Counted from the first letter of the stretch, positions 12,081 through 28,104 are shown. The stretch: 64,000 nucleotides of DNA from Favolaschia claudopus (GCA_037176885.1 JAWWNJ010000035.1:248001-312000), one strand, 5' to 3'. Numbers and translations are program-made. The notes: a model not told the origin generated them from the letters alone.

Positions 12081-12172
12081 ATGATTGATGGGGTAGGTAT
12101 TATTGTGAAGAATTGTTTGTTTGTACACTTGAACAGAAACTCTATACACGCTTTTGTAATCCATGTCCGTGT

Positions 12173-13145
12173 CTACTTCTGTTGAAGGATCTTCGCCACG
12201 ACCTCCTTTGCCTTTAGGTGAACTTCTTCTACTGACGGGCTGCTGTCTATCTGTGGGACGCAAAGGATTACTTCTTGTTGCAATAAGATATCTCGAGCCA
12301 CAAACCTCCGCGACCTTCCCCAGAGCCTCGTAGTGTTGAATGACTGGCATCGTCGTTTCCTTGTATGTGACTTCATGCTGTGAGAATCGCGCATGTGGGT
12401 ATACTGAAACGCGCACCGAATCGCTTCTTAATGCTCTCAGCATTATCGTCCTCGCGACCACTCGTTTTCCCGCGTTCAAGGAGCCGGTCAAGCATGACTT
12501 GCTCTGTCGTCGAAAAGAACAGAACAAGTGAAGCCCGACAAACCTGCGATAATACGCGCTGAACAAAAAAAAAGGTCCAAGCATATGAATTCTGTTCACC
12601 TCCTGGTCGAATTTGAGTGCCTGATCCATTTTGCGCGGGAAACCGTCGATGAGGAAACGGCCGCGATCTTCACCCCAGCCCTCACGAGTTGGCGATTCTT
12701 TGAGTGCGGCAGACATTGCGTTTTCCAGCAATTTGATCGTTACTTCCATGGGGACAATAGTGCCCTCCTTGATGCAAGTGTGAATCAGTTCTCCAAACTG
12801 GGAGCCTTCGCGGTTCTGCTCAGCACGGAGAAGATCGCCAGCTGGGGAAGGGTTGAGGCAACGAATCCTAAAAGGCTCAGAATAGTATTGTAAACTAACC
12901 CGAAAGGTGGCAGAATCCAAAATCCGCGACGAGATGGGAGCACTGGGTACCCTTTCCTGTTGGTATGTCGATAAATGCTTTCTTGACGGACGAGGCAGTC
13001 GATGATCACCAGCTCCAGGCCCTCCTAGTACAAAGATTACAGTGACCTTGTTGTGATCGAAGATGGGGGACGTCGGGGTTTGTTGAGATTTGCCGTCGTC
13101 GCCGGGGCGGAGGATACCAGCTAGTTTGTCAAGAATGGCAGGCAT
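12173..13145 (-). CDS. URA6: UMP/CMP (uridylate) kinase, Ura6 type
   Basis: This adenylate-kinase-family enzyme phosphorylates UMP and CMP for pyrimidine nucleotide synthesis. From ATG at 13145 it reads MPAILDKLAGILRPGDDG and KVTVIFVLGGPGAGKGTQC. The P-loop is interrupted by an intron after GGPGAG. Then come FGFCHLSAGDLLRAEQNR, RGRFLIDGFPRKMDQALKF, FFSTTEQVMLDRLLERGKTSGREDDN (lid region) and KKRF, then PVIQHYEALGKVAEV, with the end KAKEVVAKILQQK. The kinase core is complete. The N-terminus may be longer: an overlapping upstream reading frame with a transmembrane segment (13129-13353) could supply alternative 5' exons. Confidence 0.93.
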
Positions 13146-13353
13146 TACGATTTGCGAACAGAGGTTGCTGTTGTATCTTGAAATCTAACGGAAGCGCTAG
13201 CGGGGGCGGTCTGTTCTCTGGAGATACTGATTGGAGATGATTGGATGCTGGTGAAGATGCAACAAACCTTCGCTTGACTATGAATGCAAATGCTGCAAAG
13301 GACACAGAAGTCAAGGCAAGCAGGATGAGCGGATTTGGACCTTTCGGTGCCAT
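13129..13353 (-). CDS. Small ORF with one membrane segment, overlapping the URA6 start
   Basis: ATG at 13353 opens a 74-codon frame, MAPKGPNPLILLALTSVSFA, with a hydrophobic stretch of about 20 residues followed by KRR. A possible 57-nt intron (gtttgttgc to gagaacag) would shorten it to about 55 codons in the same frame. Its stop lies inside the URA6 coding region, overlapping it by 17 nt in another frame. It could be a separate small membrane protein, an upstream ORF, or the first exon of a membrane-anchored URA6 form. The last would use a donor at KRRF and the acceptor at CGTTAG, which reads in frame into the kinase. I do not recognise a family. The start is 60 bp from the divergent NUP37 start. 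Confidence 0.45.
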   Translation of the reverse strand: MAPKGPNPLILLALTSVSFAAFAFIVKRRFVASSPASNHLQSVSPENRPPPLALPLDFKIQQQPLFANRNACHS

Positions 13354-13413
13354 ACCACGCGTTCTGCACTCTCCAAATCGTGACTGTCACGGTCACTTGA
13401 CCCCTTCTGGACC

Positions 13414-14844
13414 ATGTCCACCCAATCTCTCAAATATACCGACCTAGCCTCTGAAATCTATGTCATCGCGACCGCAAAAACAGATGATTCCGCAGACTTG
13501 GTCGCTCTAGGAACTGACCACTCTGTACAAGTCCTTCAGGTCGCAGAAAACTCCATCAAGGTTCGATAATTCTACAATTCTCGGCGGACTTTCCGTGAAC
13601 CTCAGGCTACAGTCGATAGCATCGTTTCATATTGGCTCCAGAATAACCGCCCTTGCTTTCTCTCCTAGAACAGTCTCACCTTCGGCGAGCGATGATTGGT
13701 TTATCGAGTTTGTGGATCTCAAATTCTACGCGACTTTTATCCGTTGAACTCTTTCTCAAGATTGACCGCCGCAAGCGCCAATTTCGGTCTCCATCTCCTG
13801 ACTAAACAACCCACCAACAATGAAACCGTCTTTGCTTTCGGCGGCGGCCTCAGTGGACACCATGGGCGCGTCAATGACATGACTTTTTGCGGCGGCAAGG
13901 GCGTCGATAGTACGCGTTATGTCGCGACTGTATCAGGTAACACGACCCCTAAGTATTCGATAGAAACGGTCGTGTTCATCTCCCTGTTAGACGACAAAAT
14001 GCTCATGGTTTGGGACCTGTATCCCACTCAAGATGTTTCCTCGTCGAGGGCATCCCCAGAATCAACTGGAATGTCTTCCCCGCCACCCCGCGCTCAACCG
14101 ACTGCTTACGTCATGGCATTCCCCCATCCTCTGACATCTGTTTGCTCCCATCCGTCGTCCTCAAAGGAATTCCTGGTCTCTGATACCACCGGTTCCGTGT
14201 TTGTGACCGATTGGCGCTCAGACCCAGACGATGAAGCTGACTACGACAGCTGGCGATTGGTCGAGCTAATCGAGCCCTATGGTGGATGCTCTGGTACCTG
14301 TCTTTTTATTTGAATCTGATGTAACTGCATTTCAGCATTAGCTGCGACTTCCATGGGCATCTCTGTTCCGGGTGGTTGGGCTAGTTGGAGGGCTGATAAT
14401 GCCGACATGTACGTACTACTCCTCTGCCCAGTTCTCAATCTAATCCGTCCGATAGCGTCGGAGCTGTATACAATTCGCGGTATTCACTGTGGAATATTTC
14501 TCAGCTCCAGGGTGGTAAGCCGACAACGGGAAATAGTTTCCCTCAAGGTTTGGGTGGTCATCGCTTTCGGTATGCGAATTCAACCGTTCTACGCCGCGCT
14601 TTCATTTACCGATTGTAGATGGTCCTCAACATATCCTGAATACTTTGCAATCTCGACGCAGTCGCCAGCCAAAGGCGCACTTATTAATATCCATAATACT
14701 GCCTACACCCAACCCACTACGCTAACATTAGCTCCACGACCCCATTTTGTTCGGGATTTCGATTGGCTTGCATCCCGAACACCTCGCATTGCCGCAGCGG
14801 TGGGACGCACACTGGTTATCGTCCCGGTCGCTGTCGATGCATGA
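13414..14844 (+). CDS. NUP37: Nucleoporin Nup37-like WD40 protein
   Basis: A WD40 propeller resembling fungal Nup37, a subunit of the Nup107-160 (Y) complex of the nuclear pore. The start MSTQSLKYTDLASEIYVIAT is at 13414. Exons then give DHSVQVLQVAENSIK, SFHIGSRITALAFSP, SASDDWFIELTAASANFGLH, a blade with GHHGRVNDMTFCGGKG, MLMVWDLYP, and PHPLTSVCSHPSSSKEFLVSD. They end with RDFDWLASRTPRIAAAVGRT and VIVPVAVDA. The frame is continuous through short introns. WD40 proteins are easily confused, and the Nup37 call rests on the overall exon content. It converges on the Zn2Cys6 gene, 175 bp apart. Confidence 0.72.
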
Positions 14845-15019
14845 CGCAGGGGGGCTTGATGTCCGTAGACAGCCATTCCCGGCGATCTATCCAACGGACA
14901 TCCGTGACAGACAAGTCGGATTAGCTTTACGACAGCGTACACTAGGTTTGGTAGCAGCAATACAGTACACGGGTCAAAACGCACAACAGAGAAAGAAGAG
15001 AAGACAGCGGGTTTACAGA

Positions 15020-17890
15020 TTAGTGACCGTAGCTTGGTGCAATGTGGTATCCAAGTTGGTGGTTTTCCGGAGGAGGAGGTTGAGCCATGGTCCGCGCCTG
15101 CTCACTTTGATTGTCCCCAAATCCCAATTCTAGGAACATGTTTTTCCAATAATGCGCGTCCAGCTCGGAGGCATGGTGCGGGATCGAAGGCACATATCCC
15201 TCGGGCGCATAGTTGGTCGGCTGCATGGAAGCCGTGACTGGAACGACTCCGTTTCGGGCGGGAGCTTCTCCTGAATATTCTTCCGTATGAGGGGAGATAT
15301 TATTGGTCGGTGACGCGGGGAACGAAAAGTTCTGCTGGTTCTGCTGGTCATGGGGCGATATTTGTTGTGGGGGGTACATTGACGTGTTGGGCGTCGGGGC
15401 TGAGATAGCCAAATGAGGGATGCAAAAGTGCGAAGTGCGAGAACACCGTACCTTGCAGCCGGGGATCAATAGGCATGGTGTGGTTATTTTCATACCGTTC
15501 CGGTTCCCCGCGCCGGCTTTTAAAGATGTCATTGGCCAGCAAGCTCCGCAGAAACCGGGCGTGGTAGGCGGCCGAGGTCGATGCAGGGGACAGGACTGAT
15601 GCGTCGTAATAGGCGTCAGCTGTCTTTGAGATGAGAGAATGTATTTCGTGCGCAGTGCCTTCGTGCAGTTGGGCAAGGGTATTGGAACTGCGGAGAAGCT
15701 AGAGCGATCGTCAGCTAATTGAACATAAAATAATTGGGGGGCGAACTTGCCCTGAGCAAGAACACAGCTGCATAAGCCGACATCACAGTGATCGAGTCTT
15801 GCCCATAACGCTGGAGCGTGGATAAAAAACTTGTGAATCGAGGGTTGGGGAATTATGGACGAACCAACATGCTCATGGAAGGGAAATCTTTCGACACTAT
15901 TCGAAGAACGTCGAGTGCGCTTGTGCAGCATGCTGATAAGTGCTTGAAGACTGGGGCTCGCCCTGCTTGACTATCACACAAAATCAATAAGAGATGAGAA
16001 GAAGAGGAAAGTGCATATGGACGAACCGGAGACAAAGAAGCCTGAATCCCGAAGCTGTTAAGAAATAGCCGGACATGTAGACGAAACAGGCTGAGGAAGG
16101 AAAAGTGAAAGGATTCTCCGCCAGCTAGAAAACGGTTGAGAGCGTGAAGCTGACTTTGACTTCATGAAAAACCTACCGCGCTGCATCTCGGCCTGCCAAG
16201 TGTCCATCCACTGGGTTAATTTGCCATTGCAGTTCCGAAGCACAACTTCATAGTTAACATCGTTGTGACCATTGGACGAGCTGCCCCCTTTGGTATAGAA
16301 CATGTCTGTTGTTTCGGACTGCAATAAACATTCATGAGATATATAAACATATTCGTTTGGAAAGGGAAAATAACGCACAGAGATGCGGCGCAGTTGAACC
16401 TGAGCGGCGACAATAACATCTTCCGGACGTGGCGGATTCCCAGCGTGTTCATGCCATGTTGAGGAGTGACGGACGATTTCGTCCTCAGGAAGCATCCAAC
16501 TCCGACCAGTCTGGATACTAAGACTCCGATCGTGCGTGAAGAGGACAAGGTAGGTACGCTCGCGATTACGGCGTTCGAGGAGCTGAATTCGGTTTCGTTT
16601 GGAGGTGCAGAGGCGACGTAACGGTTCAGGCCCAGTTCCACGGCCATACGACATGCCTAGGTGTTTTAGCGCGACCGTGAAAGAGGGAGAAACATACTCA
16701 CATAGCCGATGTAGGTCCAAGTCCGCTGCGAAGTTTGGTGAATCTATGAAAATGGGGACAGCGGGGTAGACTTGACTAACGTTATCGTCGGGATCCTTCC
16801 AGTACGTGAGGCAAGCAAAAGCTTGAACGACTTCGACGCGTTTCCAGGCCTCTGCGAAGGCGCGGACGGCGAATTCGTGAGCGAGCTTCTGGCAGGGCTT
16901 GAAAGCCTCAGGTTTGAAGAACTTGCACCCGGCCATGATGAGGGTTGTGAAAAGAAAAGGGCATTTGGCGCGAACATAATGCACCGAATGCAGAGCAGGA
17001 TCGAAAAGGTTGATGAATGGATTAAGACGGAGGAAGATGAGATCGAAGAGAACTTTGGCTTGGTCCTCGTCGATAATGCCAGCACCCACAGGATCGTGAT
17101 AGGACGGAGGCGATCTGTTCTGGTGAGGCGGGGAGTAAGAAGGGCGATTGGGAGGAGCATTCGGGTTGGCAGAACCCTCTGCGGGGTTTAGTATTGTGCG
17201 AAAGAAAGAGTTACGTTGGTTCTCCTTGCGGATGAGCTTCGCGGGGAAGAGAGCACGGTCCTCTGGATCGGGGTCATCGTCGGGCTCGTCGTCGATTGAA
17301 CGAGGACCATGATTTGAATTTGGATATTCCCCATTCTGATAGGGAGGAGCATTGAGCGGAGCAAGCTCATTGGGAGAGAACTGAGAGGCGGTGGCGGAAT
17401 AAGGGTCGCGCTGGTAAGGGTCGCGAGGATCGGCGTCTGCAGCAGCCTGAGACTTGAGCTTTGCGCTATTGAGCCCCTTCTCAAGACGGCGAAGCATCTT
17501 GGAAGCCTCCGAGAGTCTGGACACAAATGAGAACGCGCTTCAAGGCGGGGAGTAACATACTTTGAGCCAGGCTTGCGGCCTCTGCGGTGTTTCTCGAACA
17601 CACATTCGACGTTGGCGCGCTTACAACGTTGGCATTGTTTCTGGCCATCGTCTGCGCCGACGCATTTCATCTAAATTTCGAGATGAGGTAGTTGAACGGC
17701 AGGCGAATAAAATGAAGGGCGGGGACAATAAGCACCTTGGCAGCGCGGCATACGGTGCAGGCCCTGGCACCGCGAACGACGGGGGATTTTGAGCTGGAGA
17801 GTGGTTAGGAAGGTGGGGGACGTTGGGGAGGACGAGGAGGACGGACCTGAGGTCCTGGTCGTGGACATCGTCCGTTAGCGGACTCTCCAT
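15020..17890 (-). CDS. Zn2Cys6 fungal-specific transcription factor
   Basis: A binuclear zinc cluster regulator with the fungal-specific middle homology domain. The start MESPLTDDVHDQDL is at 17890. The zinc cluster reads ACTVCRAAK, an intron, then MKCVGADDGQKQCQRCKRAN and VEC, fitting C-x2-C-x6-C-x9-C-x2-C-x6-C. It is followed by a basic linker (KHRRGRKPGSK) and a short coiled segment (SEASKMLRRLEKGL). The regulatory domain contains LFDLIFLRLNPFINLFDP, FLFTTLIMAGCKFF, MAVELGLNRY and RNRERTYLVLFTHDRSLSIQ. The C-terminus is Gln/Pro/Asn-rich and ends YWKNMFLELGFGDN plus a low-complexity tail, a likely activation region. The target genes cannot be read from sequence. A TTG upstream at 17908 is not taken as the start. 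Confidence 0.88.
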
Positions 17891-18173
17891 TGGCACGGCC
17901 GGTGACAAGAACGGGGATCAAAGGAAAACGAGAGTCGCCGGAGCGCGTCGCGGGTAGTGACAAGGGCCGGGAAGCAATTGCAACTTGGTGGAGAGACGTT
18001 GGAAGTACTTGGAAGTAGCTGGAGAGGACTTGTAGTCCGTTCTAGGACTCATCCACTGTCCGTCCAGAAGCCTCTTATCTGCCCCTACGCCGTCCTGATC
18101 GGTCCTTGGGTTAGGGTTTTACACAATATGCTATTATTTCCCCGCCGGCCTCTCTGAGTCTTACACAACTTCT

Positions 18174-19047
18174 CTAAAAACATATTCGATAGCTCGCATA
18201 TCGCCCGCTCGTTTCGCTCGGTCGCGTGATCTTTACAACCTGCCCCCGCCGTAATCCATAGTACCGCGCCACGGGATCTGCCAATTGTATACGCGGCAGC
18301 TGCGTTTCTTTCAGCCGGCTGCAGCAACTTTGGTAAGATTATATATCAGCAAGAAAACAGTCCCAGCGACGCACTACTTCTCCAAGAGTATCTTTTTGTC
18401 TTCCGGAGACAGCACCTCATGCCGAGGCACCAATGTATGGTGCACAATATTCACAAGCAGATCCGATTCAGAAAATTCTTCCAGTCGGTATTGCGCCGCC
18501 ATGGCTGTAATCACCTAGCAGCCCATTACATTATGACGCGTTATAATGCCGGGCTTTGAACCTACCTTTCGTGCTGACGATGTCATTGTCAGAGGGAACA
18601 CAATAATGCCTCGCTGTATCGCCTTTTCCTCCAGGATACTCAGTAGTCTGCAGCGCGTCAGTAGTTGAATGAGTTTGGAAACAGCACCCACTTTCGCATC
18701 GTTTTAACACCAACATTCCTCTCTTCAGAAAAAAATACAAAGATTTGGTCTGAGGGATTAACCCGTGAATTCGTATAGAAGTTTAGTTGGTTGCGACTAT
18801 CGCCTTAGTTTGAGAGCAATTCTTGAGCATTGCGCACAAAACTCACTCTACGGATCCGCCACTGCTGGCAAAGTTTTGGCGGAACGTGCCGAGATCCATG
18901 GATATCTCATCGTCCGAGACTTGGAATCCCTGCATCAGCGTAAGAACGCCATAGAAAGAACCACTGGCTGCTGACTCGGTCTTTCACCAACTCGTGAATA
19001 GTCCGGTTGACCTTCCACAGTTTTGCAGTCTCGTCTTGTTCGCTCAT
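18174..19047 (-). CDS. RPB5: RNA polymerase I/II/III shared subunit RPABC1 (Rpb5)
   Basis: A shared subunit of all three nuclear RNA polymerases, in the downstream jaw. No single exon gives a long ORF, but the exons join cleanly. They read [20 protein letters not shown] with [61 protein letters not shown], and [20 protein letters not shown] with [15 protein letters not shown]. The conserved end is [20 protein letters not shown], then [20 protein letters not shown] and ASYRICF. The stop is at 18174-18176. The C-terminal domain is near-invariant in the family. The gene is tandem with the Zn2Cys6 gene and diverges from SWD2, 99 bp apart. Confidence 0.94.
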
Positions 19048-19146
19048 GACGAAGAAGGGTCCAAGCAGAAGTCACGCTTGTGACATTCTTGGTGTGACGT
19101 ACTGTTCACTACTGTTCATCGACTTGGGACCACAGTACCGTGAATA

Positions 19147-20510
19147 ATGGCGCCGCAGGCTGGTTCAAGCAGCAATCCTTTAGCTCCTACTACAATCCCT
19201 TTGACCAATGCTGCGATGGTGATTTTAACCCAAAAACGGCCACGCAATCTTGATTAAGACAAGTCTCGTTCAGGCAAGGTTGAAGCCTGCAAGAATTATG
19301 AAGGGCGCTGTTGAGGCCGTGCCCCCACCCACTTCAGACCAACCCAGAGCCCATTATTCAACTCCTCGCCACATCACAGGGATTAGTTTTGACGATCGGG
19401 GAGACCAGGTCATCACTGCTTCAGAAGATGAGACCTTTCGCTTGTACAGTTGCAAATCGGGCAAGTAAGTTGGTTTCTTCTATAATACTTCATGTGAATT
19501 AGGCCGCCATAGACAAATCAAGATACTGCACTCGAAAAAGTATGGCGTGGATTTACCGCGTTTCACCCACAAGAATACTTCTATCATTCACGCCTCGACC
19601 AAGGAAGACGACACACTTCGATACCACTCCCTCCACGACAACAAATATCTTCAGTACTTCAAAGGTCACAAAGGAAGAGTCGTTTCACTGGAAATTTCGC
19701 CAGTCGACGACGGTTTCATGTCTGGCTCACAAGACAGGACAGTTCGCCTATGGGACCTTCGCGCCCCAACCTGTCGTGGTCTTCTGAGTGTTCCCTCGGT
19801 GCCCATAGTTGCTTATGACTCTACTGGTGTTGTATTCGCAGTCGCCGTCAACCACTATTCGCGTATTCTATTGTACGACCAGGCGAACTTTGACAAGGCG
19901 CCTTTCCTTGTCATCACACTGGACGATCCTACCTTGGGCCTTGTCAGCTTTCCGCCCCGTCCAATCTACATGACGTCCATGGCTTTCTCGTCGAACGGAA
20001 AGTATCTACTCGTAGGCTGCTCCGGCGACGCACATTACATCGTCGATGCATATGAAGGACATCTAGTCGCCAAGCTCGAGGGCCACAAGGGTCTCGAGCG
20101 ACGATCGATAGACTCGCCACACAACATTGAACCTGTGAAGGGCAGCAGTGGGGAAGAGGTAGGCTGGACGCCGGACAGTAAATATATCGTAGGAGGGAGT
20201 CTCGACGGCAAAATCATCATCTGGGACGTACAACACCTTCCTGCGCGGTCAGGAGACGTGGATCTCAAGGTGCCGCCGGCTAAAGTGCTCCCACTTGCGG
20301 TGCTGGAAGGGCATCCTGGGCCATCCAGATGTGTCAAATTCAATCCACGACTGGCGATGATGGTCTCCGCAGGAGCTGAATTGGTTAGTGTTCTTCCACG
20401 TCGAGCAAGCTGTTCCATGAACACGTTCGATACAGGCATTCTGGCTACCCGATCTCTCGCCTGACGCCGATGAAGTTGCGCAGAACTTACTGAAGAAGAG
20501 AGGAAATTGA
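19147..20510 (+). CDS. SWD2: Swd2/WDR82 WD40 protein (COMPASS and CPF subunit)
   Basis: Swd2 links H3K4 methylation (COMPASS) with 3'-end processing (CPF). The start MAPQAGSSSNPLAPTTIPLT is at 19147. The core begins RLKPARIMKGAVEAVPPP, then HITGISFDDRGDQVITASED, KYGVDLPRFTHKNTSIIHAS, YFKGHKGRVVSLEISPVDDG, FMSGSQDRTVRLWDLR, and GWTPDSKYIVGGSLDGKIII, and ends AFWLPDLSPDADEVAQNLLK with KRGN. The length and blade order match the family. The last coding intron ends just before AFWLPDL. It is divergent from RPB5 and tandem with the TFIIB gene. Confidence 0.93.
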
Positions 20511-20792
20511 ATTTTTTGTGTACTTAGATGAATGAGTAAACACATGTATCCGACCGAAAAATGTTACATAATGGACGCATTGGTGTGACTTGCCGTGACA
20601 CAACCTTTAACCTCTCTCTTAACATCCTTTTCGGTGGCCAGTCGGGCCCAGCCTAAACGCAGCATCTGCAGACGAGCGGTAGGTCCAAATAAGTTTTACT
20701 GATGCTCGTTGTGCTGCACAACATATCTTACAGTCCCTGTGGTTCTCTTTCGACACGCTCGATTTGACTCATTCGCTCTTAAACCCTCGATA

Positions 20793-21902
20793 ATGGCGTA
20801 TTCACAACCCTTTCCTCTGGCCGCACCTCAAGGACCTAAAATTCAAGCGCCCTCATACGGACCCGACCTAAGCGTTCGTCTCATCTGTCCAGAGTGTAGG
20901 GACCCCAATCCCGAAATTGCGGAGGAGTTTGGTAGTGGAGACCTCGTTTGCAGAAACTGTGGTTTGGTGCTGGGTGATCGTATCGTTGACACGCGGAGTG
21001 AATGGCGCGTGAGTTCACTTCTCCCAGTCTTGTCGCAACTTCGGACTTGATTCGTCACTTGATACCAGACTTTCGCTAACGACGAGGGCGACGATCCATC
21101 TCGTGTTGGTGCAGCCTCCGACCCACTGATGGAAGGGCGAGAGCAGCTGGATACTGTAGTCAGCTTTCGGGACGGTGGCTCTGGCCTCGCCCGAGAATTG
21201 CAACGCGCCGCTTCGCGCGCGCAGAGTTCCCGCGCTGAACGCAACCTTCTCACTGCCTTCCGGGACATCTCTAGCTGGTGTGACCAGTTTTCCCTACCCA
21301 AAACCATCTCCGATATCGCCAAACAACTTTACAAGCGCTCAGACGAGGAGAAGCTGCTGCGTGGCAAACCTCTCGACGCGGTCATCGCTGCCTGTATCTT
21401 CATCGCATGCCGTCAAGCTCACGTACCTCGCACGTTTCGCGAGATATGCAACCTTACGCATGTGTCGAAAAAGATTCTGGGCCAGTGTTACAAAGCGCTC
21501 GAACAGGCATTCAACCTCTCACCTGGAGCATCAGCCACCACCAGCACGCCATCTCCGTCGTCTGGACCTGAAAATATGCTTGCACGATACTGCAACCATC
21601 TTGATCTTCCGCCAAATGTGCAAAGCATTTGCGCGGATATCATCATCGCTGCGAGGAAGTATGGGATTGCGGATGGAAGGAGCCCTGTCTCGATCGCGGG
21701 TGGCGCCATATTCTTCACGTGCAACCTTTTGGGGAAGAACAAGTCACTGAGAGATATCAGCGCTGTCGCGGGGGTGAGCGAAGGGACGATTCGGTTAGTG
21801 TACAGACTATATTATAACGAGAAGGAGAAGTTGGTGAAGAAGGAATGGATCGACGACGGCAAGGCCGACTTGGCGCGCCTTCCGTTCGATGCCATTCGGT
21901 AG
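20793..21902 (+). CDS. SUA7: General transcription factor TFIIB
   Basis: TFIIB bridges TBP-bound promoter DNA and RNA polymerase II. It has only one coding intron, after EWR. The zinc ribbon reads LICPECRDPNPEI then DLVCRNCGLVLGDRIVDTRS. The B-reader/linker follows (TFANDEGDDPSRVGAA). The first cyclin fold contains LLTAFRDISSWCDQFSLP and AVIAACIFIACRQAHVPRTF, and the second contains YCNHLDLPPNVQSICADIII and ISAVAGVSEGTIRLVYRL. An Ala/Ser/Thr/Pro-rich insert (GASATTSTPSPSSGP) separates the two folds. It ends DLARLPFDAIR. The length of about 350 residues is normal. Confidence 0.96.
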
Positions 21903-22076
21903 AGAAACGGACTACATGCATTTTTTCCTGTAAACTACCGAACATGTACATACTAGTAGCCTAAAAAATTCAGAATATTCTGAGTCGTCATCACGTTCCG
22001 ACAATGAGTGACCCAAGTGTGACAGTCACGTCGCGTTTGGCTTTCGCGACCACCACCTCCTACTCGTCCCGGCCCC

Positions 22077-24739
<2,663 letters not shown>

Positions 24740-24909
24740 GAACGATCCGATGTTGTTGCCTGTATTTGTTTTTATCAACCTACCACCTTTGAGCCTAAAA
24801 ATTATCAAAAAAATGCTGCCGAGCGTGCCTCGTGTGCGCCGCGTTTTGGCCACCAATTTAGGAATCGCTTTCAGATGCACCCTTGAAAGAGATTCTTTGT
24901 CCAGACACG

Positions 24910-24918
24910 TATATAAGG
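24910..24918 (+). promoter_or_regulatory. Possible TATA box (TATATAAGG)
   Basis: A close match to a TATA element, 34 bp before the ATG at 24952. If used, the 5' leader would be very short. An out-of-frame ATG at 24920 follows it. Confidence 0.35.
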
Positions 24919-24951
24919 CATGGCGGATTATCGCAAGGCGATATCCTCACT

Positions 24952-25656
24952 ATGCCATCCATCCACTCTGCCGTCCTCGTGTCTCGCTACATCGCGGTAC
25001 GAGATACCCCTCAGGAAACCCATATTCCAGTCGCTGCCATGGTTGGTGGGCTGATCGGCGGAATTTTGCTAGCCATTCTAGCGCTGATATGCTACATGTG
25101 GTGGGCCAAAGTCGCGCGCAGGGCAAAACAAAAACGCGAGATGGAGGCAGTAAGTCATTTTTGTAAGATGTCACAATCCCGGTAAGACTCAAAGTAGAAT
25201 TTCTAGGATGCACAGCGCCGAACAAGGAGGAACACGGACTACAACGCGTCGGCGACATTGACGAAACCATGGCCCGCGGCTTCGTTCCGGCAAAAGTTGC
25301 ACCGTCCAGTGGATAGTGCAAAAGTGAAATTCACAGAGAAAGCCGATGGACTGTTGAAACCGTCACCCCCAAAGCCGCTACGGTCTACGAAGACGAAAGC
25401 ACCGATGGGAGAAACGTTGTCTCCCACCTCCGGGGTTCCACGGATGCCGTCGACAGTGAGCTCAGTGTCCATGTATTCAACGGCAAGCGGGGAGGAGCGT
25501 CAGGTGCGAGTGCCAACGAGCCTTATACTGGCGCTGGGAAGCATCGAGGCTGCACTGACGCGGGGATCATGGATGGATCGCAAAGGGCCTCCGCACAGGG
25601 TATCTCAGGCAACCTCAGGGTCGGCGTACTCGCAGGATGTAGGCGTGGCGTATTGA
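24952..25656 (+). CDS. Single-pass membrane protein, unknown function
   Basis: I do not recognise a family. From ATG at 24952 the protein reads MPSIHSAVLVSRYIAVRDTP and then has one strong membrane span, VAAMVGGLIGGILLAILALI with CYMWW. A juxtamembrane basic stretch (KVARRAKQKREME) follows, then one intron and a Ser/Thr/Pro/Lys-rich presumably cytosolic tail of about 150 residues (for example LLKPSPPKPLRSTKTKAPMG). The basic flank suggests an N-out orientation with a short extracellular N-terminus. No clear signal peptide is seen, and the start may lie further upstream. It converges on MIC19, with 22 bp between stop codons. The layout resembles the single-span sensor-like proteins common in basidiomycetes, but that is only a topological likeness. 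Confidence 0.6.
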
Positions 25657-25678
25657 GAGTCATCGGTATTACGGACAC

Positions 25679-26324
25679 TTATTGTAGGGATTTTATATGC
25701 TCCTGGACATTGATGAGTATTAACGTTGAACGAATGTAAAGACCACGGACTTTTTCTATCTCAGCTACGGAAGCCTTGAACTTGTCGACATGCTGCCAGC
25801 AGTCAAGTGGGGTGGAGGAGTTGTTTCTGGGCCCAGTATCTGTGAAACTAATTTGTAACTGGCTGTAGTGGGACGCACCTGTAACACGCGACGAGAGCCT
25901 CACTCGTTTCGCGTAAAGCAGGATACTCTGAGAGGTCCCTACGAGCGTGAAATCGGTCGACCTTTGCTCGGACCTCTTCTAGGTCTGCCAATAAAGCGGG
26001 TGAACTCTTTACTGAGTCGGGATCGCCAGCCATTGCCCTCTCTCGGTCGAGATTTTCCTTCTCTAGCGCTGCCTGTATTTGGTCGCGGACATTTTGTTCT
26101 TCTGAGCGAAGGTGTTCAAGCTCTGCCTGGATGCGTGCGCGTATCTGGGAATCTATTGTGTTTTGGCGAGCAGGTGAAGGAGCGGGAGAGGCGGCGTTGT
26201 CGGCGAGAGCATCGACGAGGTCTTGAGAGAACTAGGGCATGTATTGGGACGAGATGAAGGAGGAGGACAAGAGACACACGGTGACTGCGGCCGAGTCTTG
26301 GAGGGTCGAATTAGCGGAGCCCAT
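25679..26324 (-). CDS. MIC19: MICOS subunit Mic19 (DUF1690 family)
   Basis: Mic19 is a peripheral inner-membrane protein of the MICOS complex, which keeps mitochondrial crista junctions. The start MGSANSTLQDSAAVT is at 26324. Gly2 with Ser6 fits an N-myristoylation signal, as in the family. After an intron come FSQDLVDALADNAAS and a long charged coiled coil (IRARIQAELEHLRSEEQNVR, EEVRAKVDRFHARRDLSEYP), then TPLDCWQHVDKFKASVAEIE and a last exon EHIKSLQ. The DCWQ-EV-FK block is the DUF1690 signature. Only this conserved Cys region stands in for the CHCH domain seen in animals. It diverges from RVB1, 60 bp apart. Confidence 0.9.
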
Positions 26325-26384
26325 GGAGAGAGGGAGAGGGACAACAAGGACACACAAGCGATCAACTGGCTCGACGCGTCTTCC
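26325..26384. promoter_or_regulatory. Shared 60-bp divergent promoter MIC19/RVB1
   Basis: The start codons are 60 bp apart. The region contains no TATA-like sequence that I could see. Confidence 0.55.

Positions 26385-28104
<1,720 letters not shown>

Noticed and set aside
292..17890. Carbohydrate or secondary-metabolite gene cluster around GH3 and the Zn2Cys6 factor
   Set aside because: The genes between are housekeeping functions (DnaJ, Nit2, UMP kinase, Nup37), so there is no cluster logic.
17890..17908. Upstream TTG start for the Zn2Cys6 factor
   Set aside because: Not an ATG; the ATG at 17890 is in frame and sufficient.
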